From: Paratinospora sagittata
Taxonomy: Eukaryota > Streptophyta > Magnoliopsida > Ranunculales > Menispermaceae
NCBI GenBank assembly: GCA_035771175.1
Contig: CM069590.1
Span: 31,014,821-31,078,820 of the forward strand
Direction of reading: 5' to 3'
Length of the DNA stretch: 64,000 bases
Made by a program: the position numbers and the translations under genes. Under the pieces are notes generated by a model, which saw only the letters and a list, made by a program, of their open reading frames with translations, did no database searches and was not told the origin of the DNA. Below are positions 21,216 through 31,080 of this stretch, piece by piece; the stretch's first letter is position 1; each line of letters starts with the position of its first letter.

Positions 21216-22250
21216 TGTATATCCATCACTCCCTACATATGGAAAGATGTCATCGAAATACTTGACTGGCTCATTCCAAACGATTAGGCATTGACCTTCA
21301 AGTACCTCTAAATGACTTTTATCATTAACCTCCACAACTTCAATTTGTAGCCCTTGAGAAAACGGATCGTCAAAGTCAAAATTATATTCCTTGACATCCA
21401 AGCATTATTCCACCTTGATAGGTACCTCTTCAACATATGGCATCATGTGTTCAATTGATTGCGCATCCGTAAGCACATTTTTTTCATGCTCAAGCACATT
21501 TATAAACACCTATTGATCATCATCTTCAATAACATCCACTTGGCGACACGTACTCGTTTCTCCTCCTCTCAAGGCCTCATAACGTTGCATCTCTTAGAGA
21601 ATAGTCAAATGCCTTAGTGGTGGTGGTGGTGTCATGTCTTGACATACAAAATTTGCCCCCTTAACATTTTCTTCTTCGCTGTTTGAAGCAAGTGGTTTTT
21701 CATAAATTCTCCAATTCAGGAAATAACTCAACATCTCCTCCAAAGATAGCTTCTTCTCCACGTGGTTCTAGACAACAGGTTGAGTTTGCAACTCATTCCA
21801 TGAATTATCTACTCTAGACTCGCTCTTAGTACGCCATGATTCTGATATAAAATCATCAAGTAACTCTTCTAAGGAGGTTTTCTTTCCCACTTGATCGTAC
21901 ATGCTCAGTTGAGGTTGCAAGCCATTCCATGAGTAATTGTAGGAGTAGTTCTCATGGTCATAAATACTCGAATGGTATTGATGAGGGTAAGGGTTACCCA
22001 TACAATTATAATCTCATTGTTGACCATATGGAACTTGCTCCAAACTTGAATTCACTCCAAAATCTCTAATGGTTGCAACTCCCATACCATCCATAGTATG
22101 TTGAAATCTTGTCTCAATAATATTGTCCACTTGATGATTAAGGTGTTCCAGTTGATGTTGACGGTAGGAAAGTGATGCCGACAATGTTGTAAGAGGGTCC
22201 ACTCGCCCAAAATCATCTTGATAAGTGAAGTGGTTGTAATTGTACGCCAT
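21216..22250 (-). pseudogene. Gag-like ORFs of element C, minus strand
   Basis: Starts 175 bp after a tRNA-Asp primer binding site with MAYNYNHFTYQDDFGRV and continues over several in-frame stops (22014, 21768 and others) to SDG near 21216. I do not recognise the protein. Position suggests gag of an Athila- or Tat-like, possibly non-autonomous, element. A module SWN-LQ-Q followed by KKTSLEELLDDF is repeated about 45 residues later as SWNELQTQ and KKLSLEEMLSYF. The junction to copia fragment S2 near 21215 shows truncation. Confidence 0.55.
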
Positions 22251-22425
22251 TTCTACAAAAAAAATTTAAAAAAGAAAAAAAAAATTAAATAACACTAAAA
22301 TCAAATAAAAGAAAAATCAGAAAAAGAGAAAAACAATTTTTTTAAACATATAACAAACAAATAAAAATACCTAAATTAAGAACAAAATCACTTCCAATTG
22401 GTATTAATAAAAGAAAAATTGAGAC
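22251..22425 (-). other. Leader between primer binding site and ORF of element C
   Basis: A-rich on the plus strand (T-rich in the sense of C); no ORF. Same position as the leader of elements A and B. Confidence 0.6.
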
Positions 22426-22445
22426 CTTCCCCGGCAATGGCGCCA
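22426..22445 (-). other. Primer binding site of element C (tRNA-Asp type)
   Basis: Minus strand TGGCGCCATTGCCGGGGAAG, one internal mismatch from the complement of the plant tRNA-Asp 3' end over the first 17 bases. This primer is characteristic of Athila elements. Confidence 0.88.
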
Positions 22446-22452
22446 AAAACTT

Positions 22453-22842
22453 GATGCTATAAATTTAGATTCGCAAGTGTACGAATATCAAGTTGTAATA
22501 TATCCGAGGTGAGTCGGGTTATCGTATCCATAGGGAAGGTGATTTTACTAATCTTAATGCCCAATTCTACAATGCTGTTAATTTTATCTAGGTGATCAAA
22601 GTGGAGTGACTCAATGGATAAAATACAAATTAAACAAAAGCTAATAGCAACAAACAAGATGAAATAAAAATTGGAGAGAAATCAATGGATAATAAGTTGT
22701 AGGGTTTGATATCACTATGTTGTTTCTTAATATCTCTAAATATTTTGTTATTGAATTAAATCCTAGATTTATAAACCATGAATACTTAATCATTCAACTC
22801 TCTCTCCCGAGTGTCAACCTGAATATCTATGGTAGGACTGAT
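22453..22842 (-). mobile_element. LTR tail of element C
   Basis: Minus-strand LTR 3' part: CTCTCCCGAGTGT-like and GATAACCCGACTCACC segments match positions in the A and B LTRs, ending near TATAGCATCAAG before the primer binding site. Only ~390 bp survive; the upstream side is fused to an Athila pol fragment. Confidence 0.75.
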
Positions 22843-22975
22843 ACCCTTTATATCTGCAATGAACCATCCAATTGCAGGCTAGTGCTCTCTCAAGATTCTC
22901 AACAACTTTTCTTCTTGCATCTTGGATAGGGATGATGAGATGATGACTGGAAGCCTAGACTGAAAACTCTATAGA
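22843..22975 (-). pseudogene. Athila pol fragment (linker before RT), minus strand
   Basis: Minus-strand reading gives ISSSLS, QEEKLLRILRE, then IGWFIADIKGISPTI. This matches the segment of element B at about 56485-56610 (SSSLSQTQEEKLLRILREC, then IGWSIAYIKGISPTI). It is most simply the continuation of element A, whose protease breaks off at 41927, with ~240 bp missing. It is fused directly to the LTR tail of element C. Confidence 0.75.
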
Positions 22976-23490
22976 TGTAATTTCAATAAGTGAGAAAAGT
23001 GCCCCCCCTTCACTCCACCTTGCCCTCTCGCTCTCTCTCCCTCTTGCATATTTTTCTATCACTCTCTCTTTATCTTTTATTGCTCTTCCGGAAGATAGGT
23101 GTTTCGATGGAAGATTCATCAAGGCGACGCCACTACCCGTGTTAAGGTGGGGAACGAAGGCTAAGTTTGCGTCTCTTACTTGTCTAATGATGAATTACAT
23201 AACATCATGCATCATATATGTTACCATGTTTTACTTCATGCATGAAAACTATTTTACAAAACGGTATATATATTATCGAGTGCTATGACTTTATGCTGGC
23301 CCCGGCAGAGTGACACTGTCACTGGTTCTATTGTTGGGTGCTATGTCGTTACGGTCGCCCCTGCAGAGTGACACGATCACTGGTTAGCACTGGAACTCAT
23401 GAGACCTCTCAGTTGCTGGTTATATTATTGGTGCCACGGATCACAGGTTGCAAATGAATGCTACCTGGCTTGTGATGCTATGTGTCCAGG
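22976..23490 (+). mobile_element. LTR W, left part
   Basis: Non-coding. Includes a CT-rich tract and a pair of ~50-bp direct repeats (GTGCTATG ... CAGAGTGACAC at about 23279 and 23337). It resembles part of LTR V near 48.9 kb in layout. It ends with CCAGG (23486-23490), the target duplication of element X; W continues at 41473. The left edge is uncertain. Confidence 0.65.
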
Positions 23491-24649
23491 TGTCACGACC
23501 CACTTTACGTGACGTCATGACCGGCACGGGAACCTTCGAGTATACCCTCCGTCGGTACACCCGACGTCCCGTCAGCTCTCGAATACATATACGAATCCTT
23601 AAAAAGAATTAAAAGTACATCCTTAACAACCAACTAACACGATCATAACGAAATAAAATATTACTTCTCCAAAGTTTTACAAATATAAAATTTCAGAGTC
23701 TTCAAAATGATACAAAACCCAACACATCCCAACTATGTGTTAAATATACAATTACTAGGTGTTATCATGTACATAATTATCAAAATACAAAACTAAATGT
23801 ACAACATCTACATGAAACAAAAATAAGGGACGCTCCGCAGTCAAGCCTTTCCTTTTCCTTTTCTATCAGATCCTGAAAGAAGATGGTGAGGTGTGAGCTA
23901 CAGCCAGCTCAGTGAATGTTATTTACAAGTGGCATATACATGCATTTATAAAACATGGTAAGATCATAAAACAGTTGAAATATCACGATGGTGAAATATA
24001 TTACATACATGCTAACATAATTGATCAAGTCATACATAAGACGATGCATAACATTTGTAGTCATGCTCATGCAATCCTAACACCTCCTGAGTACGGGGGT
24101 TCAAGGCTGGTGCGCTACACACAGTACCTGAACACTCACATAATACTCGTATCCTAATAGGGTTTCTGGGGTTGTGCAGCATGTAAGATTAGGCTAAACT
24201 AACCTACCCATACACAAGCCATAAAACCCTCTGCTAGGTAAAAAAAAAAAAATCGCCGCTAGACTTACGAGAATTCCCAAAAAGAGGAAATTTCAACTAT
24301 GAGCCTCAACCCAAATTGTCATCCCAAATGAATTATGCTCAAATGAATTTCATGGAATATTAAAACATGCATACCATCACACATAAGCATTTAAAACATT
24401 TCTTTACTACAATGCCACATATAAATAATCCAAAGGTAAAAGAACACTCACACTTGATTGACTAAGTCTAGCCAATCCAATCGCCAAAACCCTCCAATTG
24501 ACTAAACGATTCAAGATCAATCACAAGACCTAGAAAAAATATGGTTCACACAACTGAAAATCAGTCATAAAGTGTGTCAAACCCCATGTTCAAACCCAAT
24601 CTAAAGTCAATTAGATTCTAAATTGATTACTCCCTTGAGCCAATTTCCA
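23491..24649 (-). mobile_element. Element X 3' LTR, distal part (minus)
   Basis: The LTR end TGTCACGACCC at 23491 directly follows CCAGG; the same CCAGG follows the other end of X at 41473-41477. Sequence matches the last ~1.15 kb of X1. It is interrupted at 24650 by foldback F2; the proximal LTR part resumes at 32731 with about 120 bp of LTR missing. Confidence 0.9.
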
Positions 24650-24915
24650 TGTCACACCCTGGGTTGCACAGCTTGCCCCCTACCCAGGTGTGGGCGCACC
24701 CCCTCGGGGCGAACGCCTAAGCCATTATGGATCCATACTATTGTCACAGCTAGCCGAATTCGCGATACCCAACAGGGCCCTAGTAACGGACTAGATCATT
24801 TACCCCCACTATTCATGAATAGTGAAGGGTCTCCCCCATAATCGAACTCGAGACCTCCCGAGGGGGTGCGCCCACACCTGGGTAGGGGGCAAGTTGTGCA
24901 ACCCAGGGTGTGACA
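24650..24915. mobile_element. Foldback element F2
   Basis: Ends are inverted repeats beginning TGTCACACCCTGGGTTGC, with arms continuing through CCCCCTACCCAGGTGTGGGCG and its complement (about 60 bp each). The central part has ACTATTCATGAATAGT, a perfect 16-bp palindrome. An ATCGAACTCGAGACC segment resembles an inverted tRNA box B. Same design as F1. Confidence 0.88.
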
Positions 24916-25086
24916 AAAAGGCTTTATGTATAACCACATAATATTGTCCTATCCCGGTACAGCCACCGCCACACAAGGACGTCTCTTGTACCCGGGATCA
25001 TTTGTCCACAAACGGGGCCTCCCCCAGGATCGAACTCGAGACCTCCCCTCCAAGAAGTTTGAATTCGCATCCTAGGTAACCACTGA
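24916..25086 (-). mobile_element. tRNA-like (SINE-like) segment related to the F1 core
   Basis: On the minus strand it reads CAGTGGTTACCTAGG (box A-like) then GGTCTCGAGTTCGATCC (box B-like) about 40 bp on. Segments ACATAATATTGTC and GATCATTTGTCCACA are shared with F1. It lacks a cloverleaf I can draw convincingly, so it is called a SINE-like relic, not a tRNA gene. Confidence 0.5.
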
Positions 25087-26104
25087 GAGTAGACTTCATT
25101 TATGATTATATCTTCTATGTCATCATATCACTTATATATATTGTATGTTGAAAGCATGAATGTGTTCTAATGTTATGAATGATGCATTGATTTGAGAAAA
25201 CCTTATGACTTTGGTTGGGCCCATCTATCTGGCTAATAGGGGGACTTAACCTTGTCATAGGAGGGTTTTAGGAAAGGAAATGATTGGGGTCAACGGTACG
25301 GTGAAATAGACGTGCACTAGTAACCCCAAATAAAACATGATTGGGATCAACGGTACGGTGAAATAGACGTGCACTAGTAACCCAATGCATGTGGAATGTG
25401 GATCCAAATTGATAAGCTTTTACTTGCATTGAACTTATTATAAATGCTTGATATCTATATGTTTTGAGCTTTTAATCATGCTACACATTGACATGCATAC
25501 ATGATATTTATTTATGAGTATTGATAGCATATTTGAATTCTATTCACTGGGCACCGTTGGCTCACCCTCATTTTCCTCTTTCAGGTCTTTCTGTCCCGAA
25601 TAAGGGCAAAGGAGTAGTTATATCTTGAGGGCCTTGCCTGTGAGAGAATCCATAGCCTCGATGTGAGTTGAGAAGCATTTTGATTGAACTGTGTTTTAAA
25701 TTATGAAGTATTATATTTTGGATTATGTAATTATAACACTTACCACATTGTAGTATGGGTGAGTTGGGACTTGATAGATAGACCATGTGGGCATATGACG
25801 GTTTTTATTTGTACCCACAATTTTGGACTTTATGTGTATGTCAATTTTAATGGACTGTAGGGATTATGATTTTATTTATGGTTCATTTTTATGGATTATC
25901 TCTTGTTTTTGATGATTAATACGGTGGGTAGTTTTGTTTAGTACCTTTCGATATTATGTCATTGTTTGAGATAAGGCTCGTAGGGTCTCAACCACCTCAC
26001 GGGAGTTGAGTAGTGGTCAGAGATGCCTACGCCGGGCGTCCCGCCCCTGCATTCCGCACGCCATTCCCTGCGGGGTTGGTGGTCCGGGGTGCGGGGTCGC
26101 CACA
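25087..26104 (+). mobile_element. Chromovirus LTR Z4, 3' part only (plus)
   Basis: Corresponds to the last ~1 kb of the Z LTR, from GAGTAGACTTCATTTATG to GGGGTCGCCACA. It is followed by a primer binding site and gag, so it is the 5' LTR of a Z element that has lost its first two thirds. The same breakpoint is found in Z5. Confidence 0.9.
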
Positions 26105-26105
26105 G

Positions 26106-26118
26106 TTGGTATCAGAGC
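26106..26118 (+). other. Primer binding site of Z4 element (tRNA-Met type)
   Basis: TTGGTATCAGAGC exactly, one base after the LTR end. Confidence 0.93.
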
Positions 26119-26303
26119 CTGATTTTACTAGGTTTGGTCTATGTATTGGACTTAGATGACTTTGACCTAGGAATTGGGTGAGAGATTTAGGTGATTAAAA
26201 AGCTTAAAGGAACTAACTTAAAAGCCTTACTATCATATTTTCTGCGTGTATTATATGATATGGGTAGTTATGAGGCTTTGTTAATGTTTTAAATGTGTGA
26301 TGG

Positions 26304-26929
26304 TTGCTCGTATTTCTACTTCTCAGTGTCATGAGGAGGAGCGAGAGATTGGGACAGCCACGCACAGGGCCATCCGATGATGACCGGATGGGGAGGATGG
26401 AGGAGATCATTCAGGCACAGGGCCGCTTGATGGCAGCCCAGACTTCACAGATACAGGCGTTAGTGCAGCAGGTTGATGCTATTGCTCGACAGTCACCTCA
26501 AACAATACCTCAGGAGGCGGGCACTAGTGGGGCCGAGGCTAGTGGAGCTGCAGGGGTAGCAGGACCCCAAATGGTTGTACCTCAGCCTATGCCTACACCT
26601 GCTCCTATTGTTGTAGAGAACCCCACTGATCGGCGGACCAAACTACTAGAGAAGTTCATGAAGCTAAAGCCTAAGGAATTCACTGGTGGGGTTGACTTGA
26701 AGAAGGCCGAAGATTGACTGAAGAATGTCGAGAAGATCAGTCGCTCCTTAGAGCTTGATGAGGAGTCTCAGGTCCTATGTGCTGCTCACACACTGGAGAG
26801 TGATGCAGAGGACTGGTGGCTTTCAGTGTTGGATACACAGGGGCAGTGAAGAGTTGGGACACCTTCAAACGGTTGTTCTTACAGGCTTACGTTCCAGAGA
26901 CTGAGCAGATTGTGTATGTGTGAGATAAG
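26304..26929 (+). pseudogene. Chromovirus Z gag, 5' part
   Basis: Gag start of a Tekay/Del-type element. It probably begins at MRRSERLGQPRTG (26331), in frame with an upstream Met at 26304. An Ala/Pro-rich linker follows, then RTKLLEKFMKLKPKEFTGG and, beyond a TGA at about 26717, LESDAEDWW and a degraded continuation to about 26929, where sequence switches to an integrase. The first ~120 bp recur at 30961-31079. Confidence 0.85.
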
Positions 26930-27695
26930 GAGATTTGATGGGAGTACTCAGATATTTGTCATGTCGAATTAAGATCCGAAAATTGTGTCAGGATCTGATA
27001 TATGATGCAGACTCGATTTGGTACTCATCTCCTTCTCAGTGTGATATTGTATTCTCAGACTAGTTGACAGACTGAGAGAGTGACTTTGATGCTTGCGAGC
27101 ATGCTCGGGTCTGGCATACTTGAATTTTGGTGGAAGTTGGAAAGAATATGTTATGTGTGTAAACTGATGTGTATAAACAACTATTATAATACCATAAGGA
27201 TGGCACGCTAAAGGTTTGATAATAAGCCTTATAGATTTCCAACTTATTGATTTGAACGTATGGAGTTATTGTTACTGGTGTCACAAGATATTATTAAATA
27301 CACAAGGTTGGTATATAGGCTTTGAGATTTATTGTGGCTGACCCAGTTTTGCTAAGGGTCTTACCACAAAAAGGCCAAATGAGATTTGGAATGAAAGGAA
27401 AGCTCGCACCGCGATTTGTTGGACCATTAGAGATCCTTGATAGGATAGGTCCATTGGCTTACCGATTTGCTCTACTGTCACGGTTGATAGGTGGCCATAA
27501 CAGTTTCTATATATTGATGTTGAGGAAATATCATTCGGATTCCATATATGTTATGGATATCACTCAACTCTAAGTTGGGGAGGATACCACGTATCAAGAA
27601 GAGCAAACATGAGAGCGGACATATAAAATGCGGGAGCAGTTTTCTGGGATTGAGTATCACTTGAAGTCCTTGATTTAAATTTCGAGGACGAAATT
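26930..27695 (+). pseudogene. Degenerate chromovirus integrase C-terminal region (Y)
   Basis: Starts in a REIRRF-like integrase segment with many stops (about 26930-27130). It becomes clearer at 27322-27573: VADPVLLRVLPQKGQMRFGMKGKLAPRFVGPLEILDRIGPLAYRF in pieces, the conserved post-core domain, then MLRKYHSDSIYVMD. It ends with the ATTTCGAGGACGAAATTCC signature that precedes the polypurine tract of these elements. Confidence 0.85.
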
Positions 27696-27712
27696 CCTTA
27701 AGTTGGGGAGAT
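27696..27712 (+). other. Polypurine tract of Y1
   Basis: TTAAGTTGGGGAGAT-type sequence directly before the LTR start TGTAACACCCCG. Confidence 0.85.
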
Positions 27713-29332
27713 TGTAACACCCCGTAATTTTAATTAAATACATACGTTAAAGTACACGTATATCGAGATATAGAATACACGTATTGTATACGTATAAGCT
27801 AAATATACGCGTGATAATATACGTCTTTTATACGTATATATACATGTGTATGATTCGTAAATAAACTTATTAAATGAAGATGATACATAAATCAGCTTAT
27901 ATGGGTGCATACAAGTTAAATTTTGGAGTTGAATTATGTGGATTGAGTGTATAGAAGAAGAAAAGAGGAATAAAGGAAGAAAAAATAAAATAACAATAAA
28001 GTGATGTGAACTGTGATTTGAAATCAAAGATTCGTAGAGAACTGAATTTCGGACGTTTCGATGCTAAGATTGTAATTTTTGGATATGATTTGATAGTTTT
28101 ACTAACTAAGTATATGGTGTCGTGAAAAAAGGATTTAGAAATCTATTTTCACTGTTCTTTCTTGTGGAAATATCTACATTGACCACAGAAACGAGATAGT
28201 AGTTTCTTCAACTGCTTATGAGTCCTAAATGGATTTATTATTTGTGATTTGAAGTGAGTTGAGAAATTAAAGATGTAAATAGATATGAATACATGAAATT
28301 GAATTATGGAGTGATTGTGACAGGTTAAATTAGTTGGATTTAACTTGGAGCTGGACTCGAAAGCGACGATGATTGGGTTTAAGTTGAACGTGTTGTACTG
28401 TGAGTATAGTTTTCTTGATTTGGTTCTTGTATGGCATTGTACGAATATAAAATGTTTGATTGTATGCATGTTATATTTATATACAATGCATTGAGTTTTA
28501 TGGATCATGCATACTGATTTTAGCAATTGGAGTTTGTAATGATGTCATTTCGTTAGGAATTAGACCCGGATGAGGTTTTGCGAGTCCTCATTGTCAGTAG
28601 GCCTGTCCTAACAAGGGTTGCGATCCTTGAAATGACTGTGAATTGGGTAATGAGAGGTTGTGACTACCTTCTAACGACCATACAAGGGTTAGACTCGCTC
28701 TCTTGCCTTGCAGTGGAGGGAGATTGTGCATTGTGTTATTGTATTGTAAACTCATGCAATTTATATTGTTGACATGTATAATATATTCGTTGAATGATGC
28801 ATGTGTTGAATAAGTGTTTGAAATGATTTTAAATGTCATATTTCTCTAAATGTATATAATTGCCATCTCAAGAACTATATTCACCGAGCTGTTGTTTGCT
28901 CACCTCATTTCCTCCAATATTTCAGGTATTGAGTCGAAGGGAAAAGGAAAATCCGTGAGTGATCATCATTTGAGCCTTCGCCTGGTATGTGTATGTATGC
29001 TTGGAGGAAATAGCTTTTGTTATTTTGATATGTATACTTATCACACATTATATATATGTATTATCATCTAGATGGGATGTGTGGGCATATATATAGCTTA
29101 ATATATTGGATGACGAAATGAAAATGGGATGTGTGAATGAATGGAATGAGTATAGAAATCTATATTGGATTTGATTTGTGGTATTTTAGAAAAAAAAAAT
29201 TCTGTAAATGTTGGGAAGGATTGTGAGACTACGTGAAGGCTGACAGTGTATTATATATTGTATATGGGTATGTACAGTGTATAGTACACTGTGCCGGTCA
29301 TGACGTCAGCCTACGTCAGGGGCGTCGTGACA
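27713..29332 (+). mobile_element. Chromovirus LTR Y1 (plus)
   Basis: TGTAACACCCCG to GGGCGTCGTGACA, preceded by a polypurine tract and followed by a primer binding site, so internal sequence lies on both sides. Its inverted, nearly identical partner is Y2. The first 150 bp hold repeated TACGTATA-type motifs; TGACGTCA is at 29301-29308. Antisense open frames (for example 28149-28526) recur in Y2 but are not considered genes. Confidence 0.92.
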
Positions 29333-29717
29333 ATATTGGTATCAGAGCCTAGTTTAGGATTAAAAGCTTTATGATATTATGATTGTTTGTATGGGTATAC
29401 ATATGGGTAGTCCTATTATGTTAAGCTTAATGTTATCTTGACGGAGAATCACCGTGTCGGTGAATTCCGGTGAATTCTAGATTTAGAAAAAACCAGTCAA
29501 GATGAACAATGAAAATTGTTGATCAAGAAAGGATCAGAAGGCTGAAAGAAAAAGAACTGGATGTAATCCAGTGATAATAAATGATATAGCTTATATATGA
29601 TTAGGAACTACCCAACAACAACGAAATGCACAGCTTATGAGCTTGTGGCAAAGTTGTAATGTGAGAAAGACAGAAGCTTGAACCATTGATAGCTCCAAAT
29701 TTGGATGCTAATGGTGT
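29333..29717 (+). mobile_element. Y element 5' leader with primer binding site
   Basis: Primer binding site TGGTATCAGAGC at 29337-29348, then leader sequence without a usable gag ORF. Broken at 29717/29718 by the Z5 segment. Confidence 0.8.
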
Positions 29718-30734
29718 GAGTAGACTTCATTTATGATTATATCTTTTATGTCATTATATCACTTATATATATTGTATGTTGAAAGCATGAATGTGTTCTA
29801 ATGTTTCGAATGATGCATTGATTTGAGAATACCTTATGACTTTGGTTGGGCCCATCTATCTGGCTAATAGGGGGACTTAACCTTTTCATAGGAGGGTTTT
29901 AGGAAGGAAATGGTTGGGGTCAACGGTACGGTGAAATAGACGTGCACTAGTAACCCCAAATAAAACATGATTGGGATCAACGGTACGGTGAAATATACGT
30001 GCACTAGTAACCCAATGCATGTGGAATGTGGATCCAAATTGATAAGCTTTTACATGCATTGAGCTTATTATAAATGCTTGATATCTATATGTTTTGAGCT
30101 TTTAATCATGCTACACATTGACATGCATACATGATATTTATTGATGAGTATTGATAGCATATTTGAATTCTATTCACTGGGCACCGTTGGCTCACCCTCA
30201 TTTTCCTCTTTCAGGTCCTTTTGTCCCGAATAAGGGCAAAGGAGTAGTCATATCTTGAGGGCCTTGCCTATGAGAGAATCCAAGGCCTCGATGTGACTTG
30301 AGAAGCATTTTGATTGAACTGTGTTTTAAATTATGAAGTATTATATTTTGGATTATGTAATTATAACACTTACCACATTGTAGTATGGGTGAGATGGGAC
30401 TTGATAGATAGACCATGTGGGCATATGACGGTTTTTATTTGTACCCACAATTTTGGACTTTATGTGTATGTCAATTTTAATGGACTGTAGGGATTATGAT
30501 TTTATTTATGGTTCATTTTTATGGATTATCTCTTGTCTTTGATGATTAATACGGTGGGTAGTTTAGTTTAGTACCTTTTGATATTATGTCGTTGTTTGAG
30601 ATAAGGCTCGTAGGGTCTCAACCACCTCACGGGAGTTGAGGAGTGGTCGGAGATGCCTACGCCGGGCGTCCCGCCCCGGCATTCCGCACGCCATTCCCTG
30701 CGGGGTTGGTGGTCCGGGGTGCGGGGTCGCTACA
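29718..30734 (+). mobile_element. Chromovirus LTR Z5, 3' part only (plus)
   Basis: Near-identical copy of Z4 with the same 5' breakpoint (GAGTAGACTTC). It ends GGGGTCGCTACA, a C-to-T change relative to Z4. Confidence 0.9.
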
Positions 30735-31079
30735 GTTGGTATCAGAGCCTGATTTTACTAGGTTTGGTCTATGTATTGGACTTAGATGACTTTGACCTAG
30801 GAATTGGGTGAGAGATTTAGGTGATTAAAAAGCTTAAAGGAACTAACTTAAAAGCCTTACTATCATATTTTCTGCGTGTATTATATGATATGGGTAGTTA
30901 TGAGGCTTTGTTAATGTTTTAAATGTGTGATGGTTGCTCGTATTTCTACTTCTCAGTGTCATGAGGAGGAGCGAGAGATTGGGACAGCCACGCACAGGGC
31001 CATCCGATGATGACCGGATGGGGAGGATGGAGAAGATCATTCAGGCACAGGGCCGCTTGATGGCAGCCCAGACTTCACA
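30735..31079 (+). pseudogene. Z5 leader and gag start, truncated
   Basis: Primer binding site TTGGTATCAGAGC at 30736-30748, leader, then gag from 30961 (MRRSERLGQPRTG). Cut at 31079 within SQ of the gag, where the inverted Y2 LTR begins. Matches 26105-26449 almost base for base. Confidence 0.88.
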
Positions 31080-31080
31080 A

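Noticed and set aside
24990..25086. Functional tRNA gene on the minus strand
   Set aside because: Box A-like and box B-like stretches exist, but I could not form a convincing acceptor stem and cloverleaf; a SINE-like relic is more likely.
28149..28526. 125-codon ORF in Y1 (also in Y2) as a protein gene
   Set aside because: Antisense to the LTR, low complexity, no recognised domain; conserved only because the LTRs are nearly identical.
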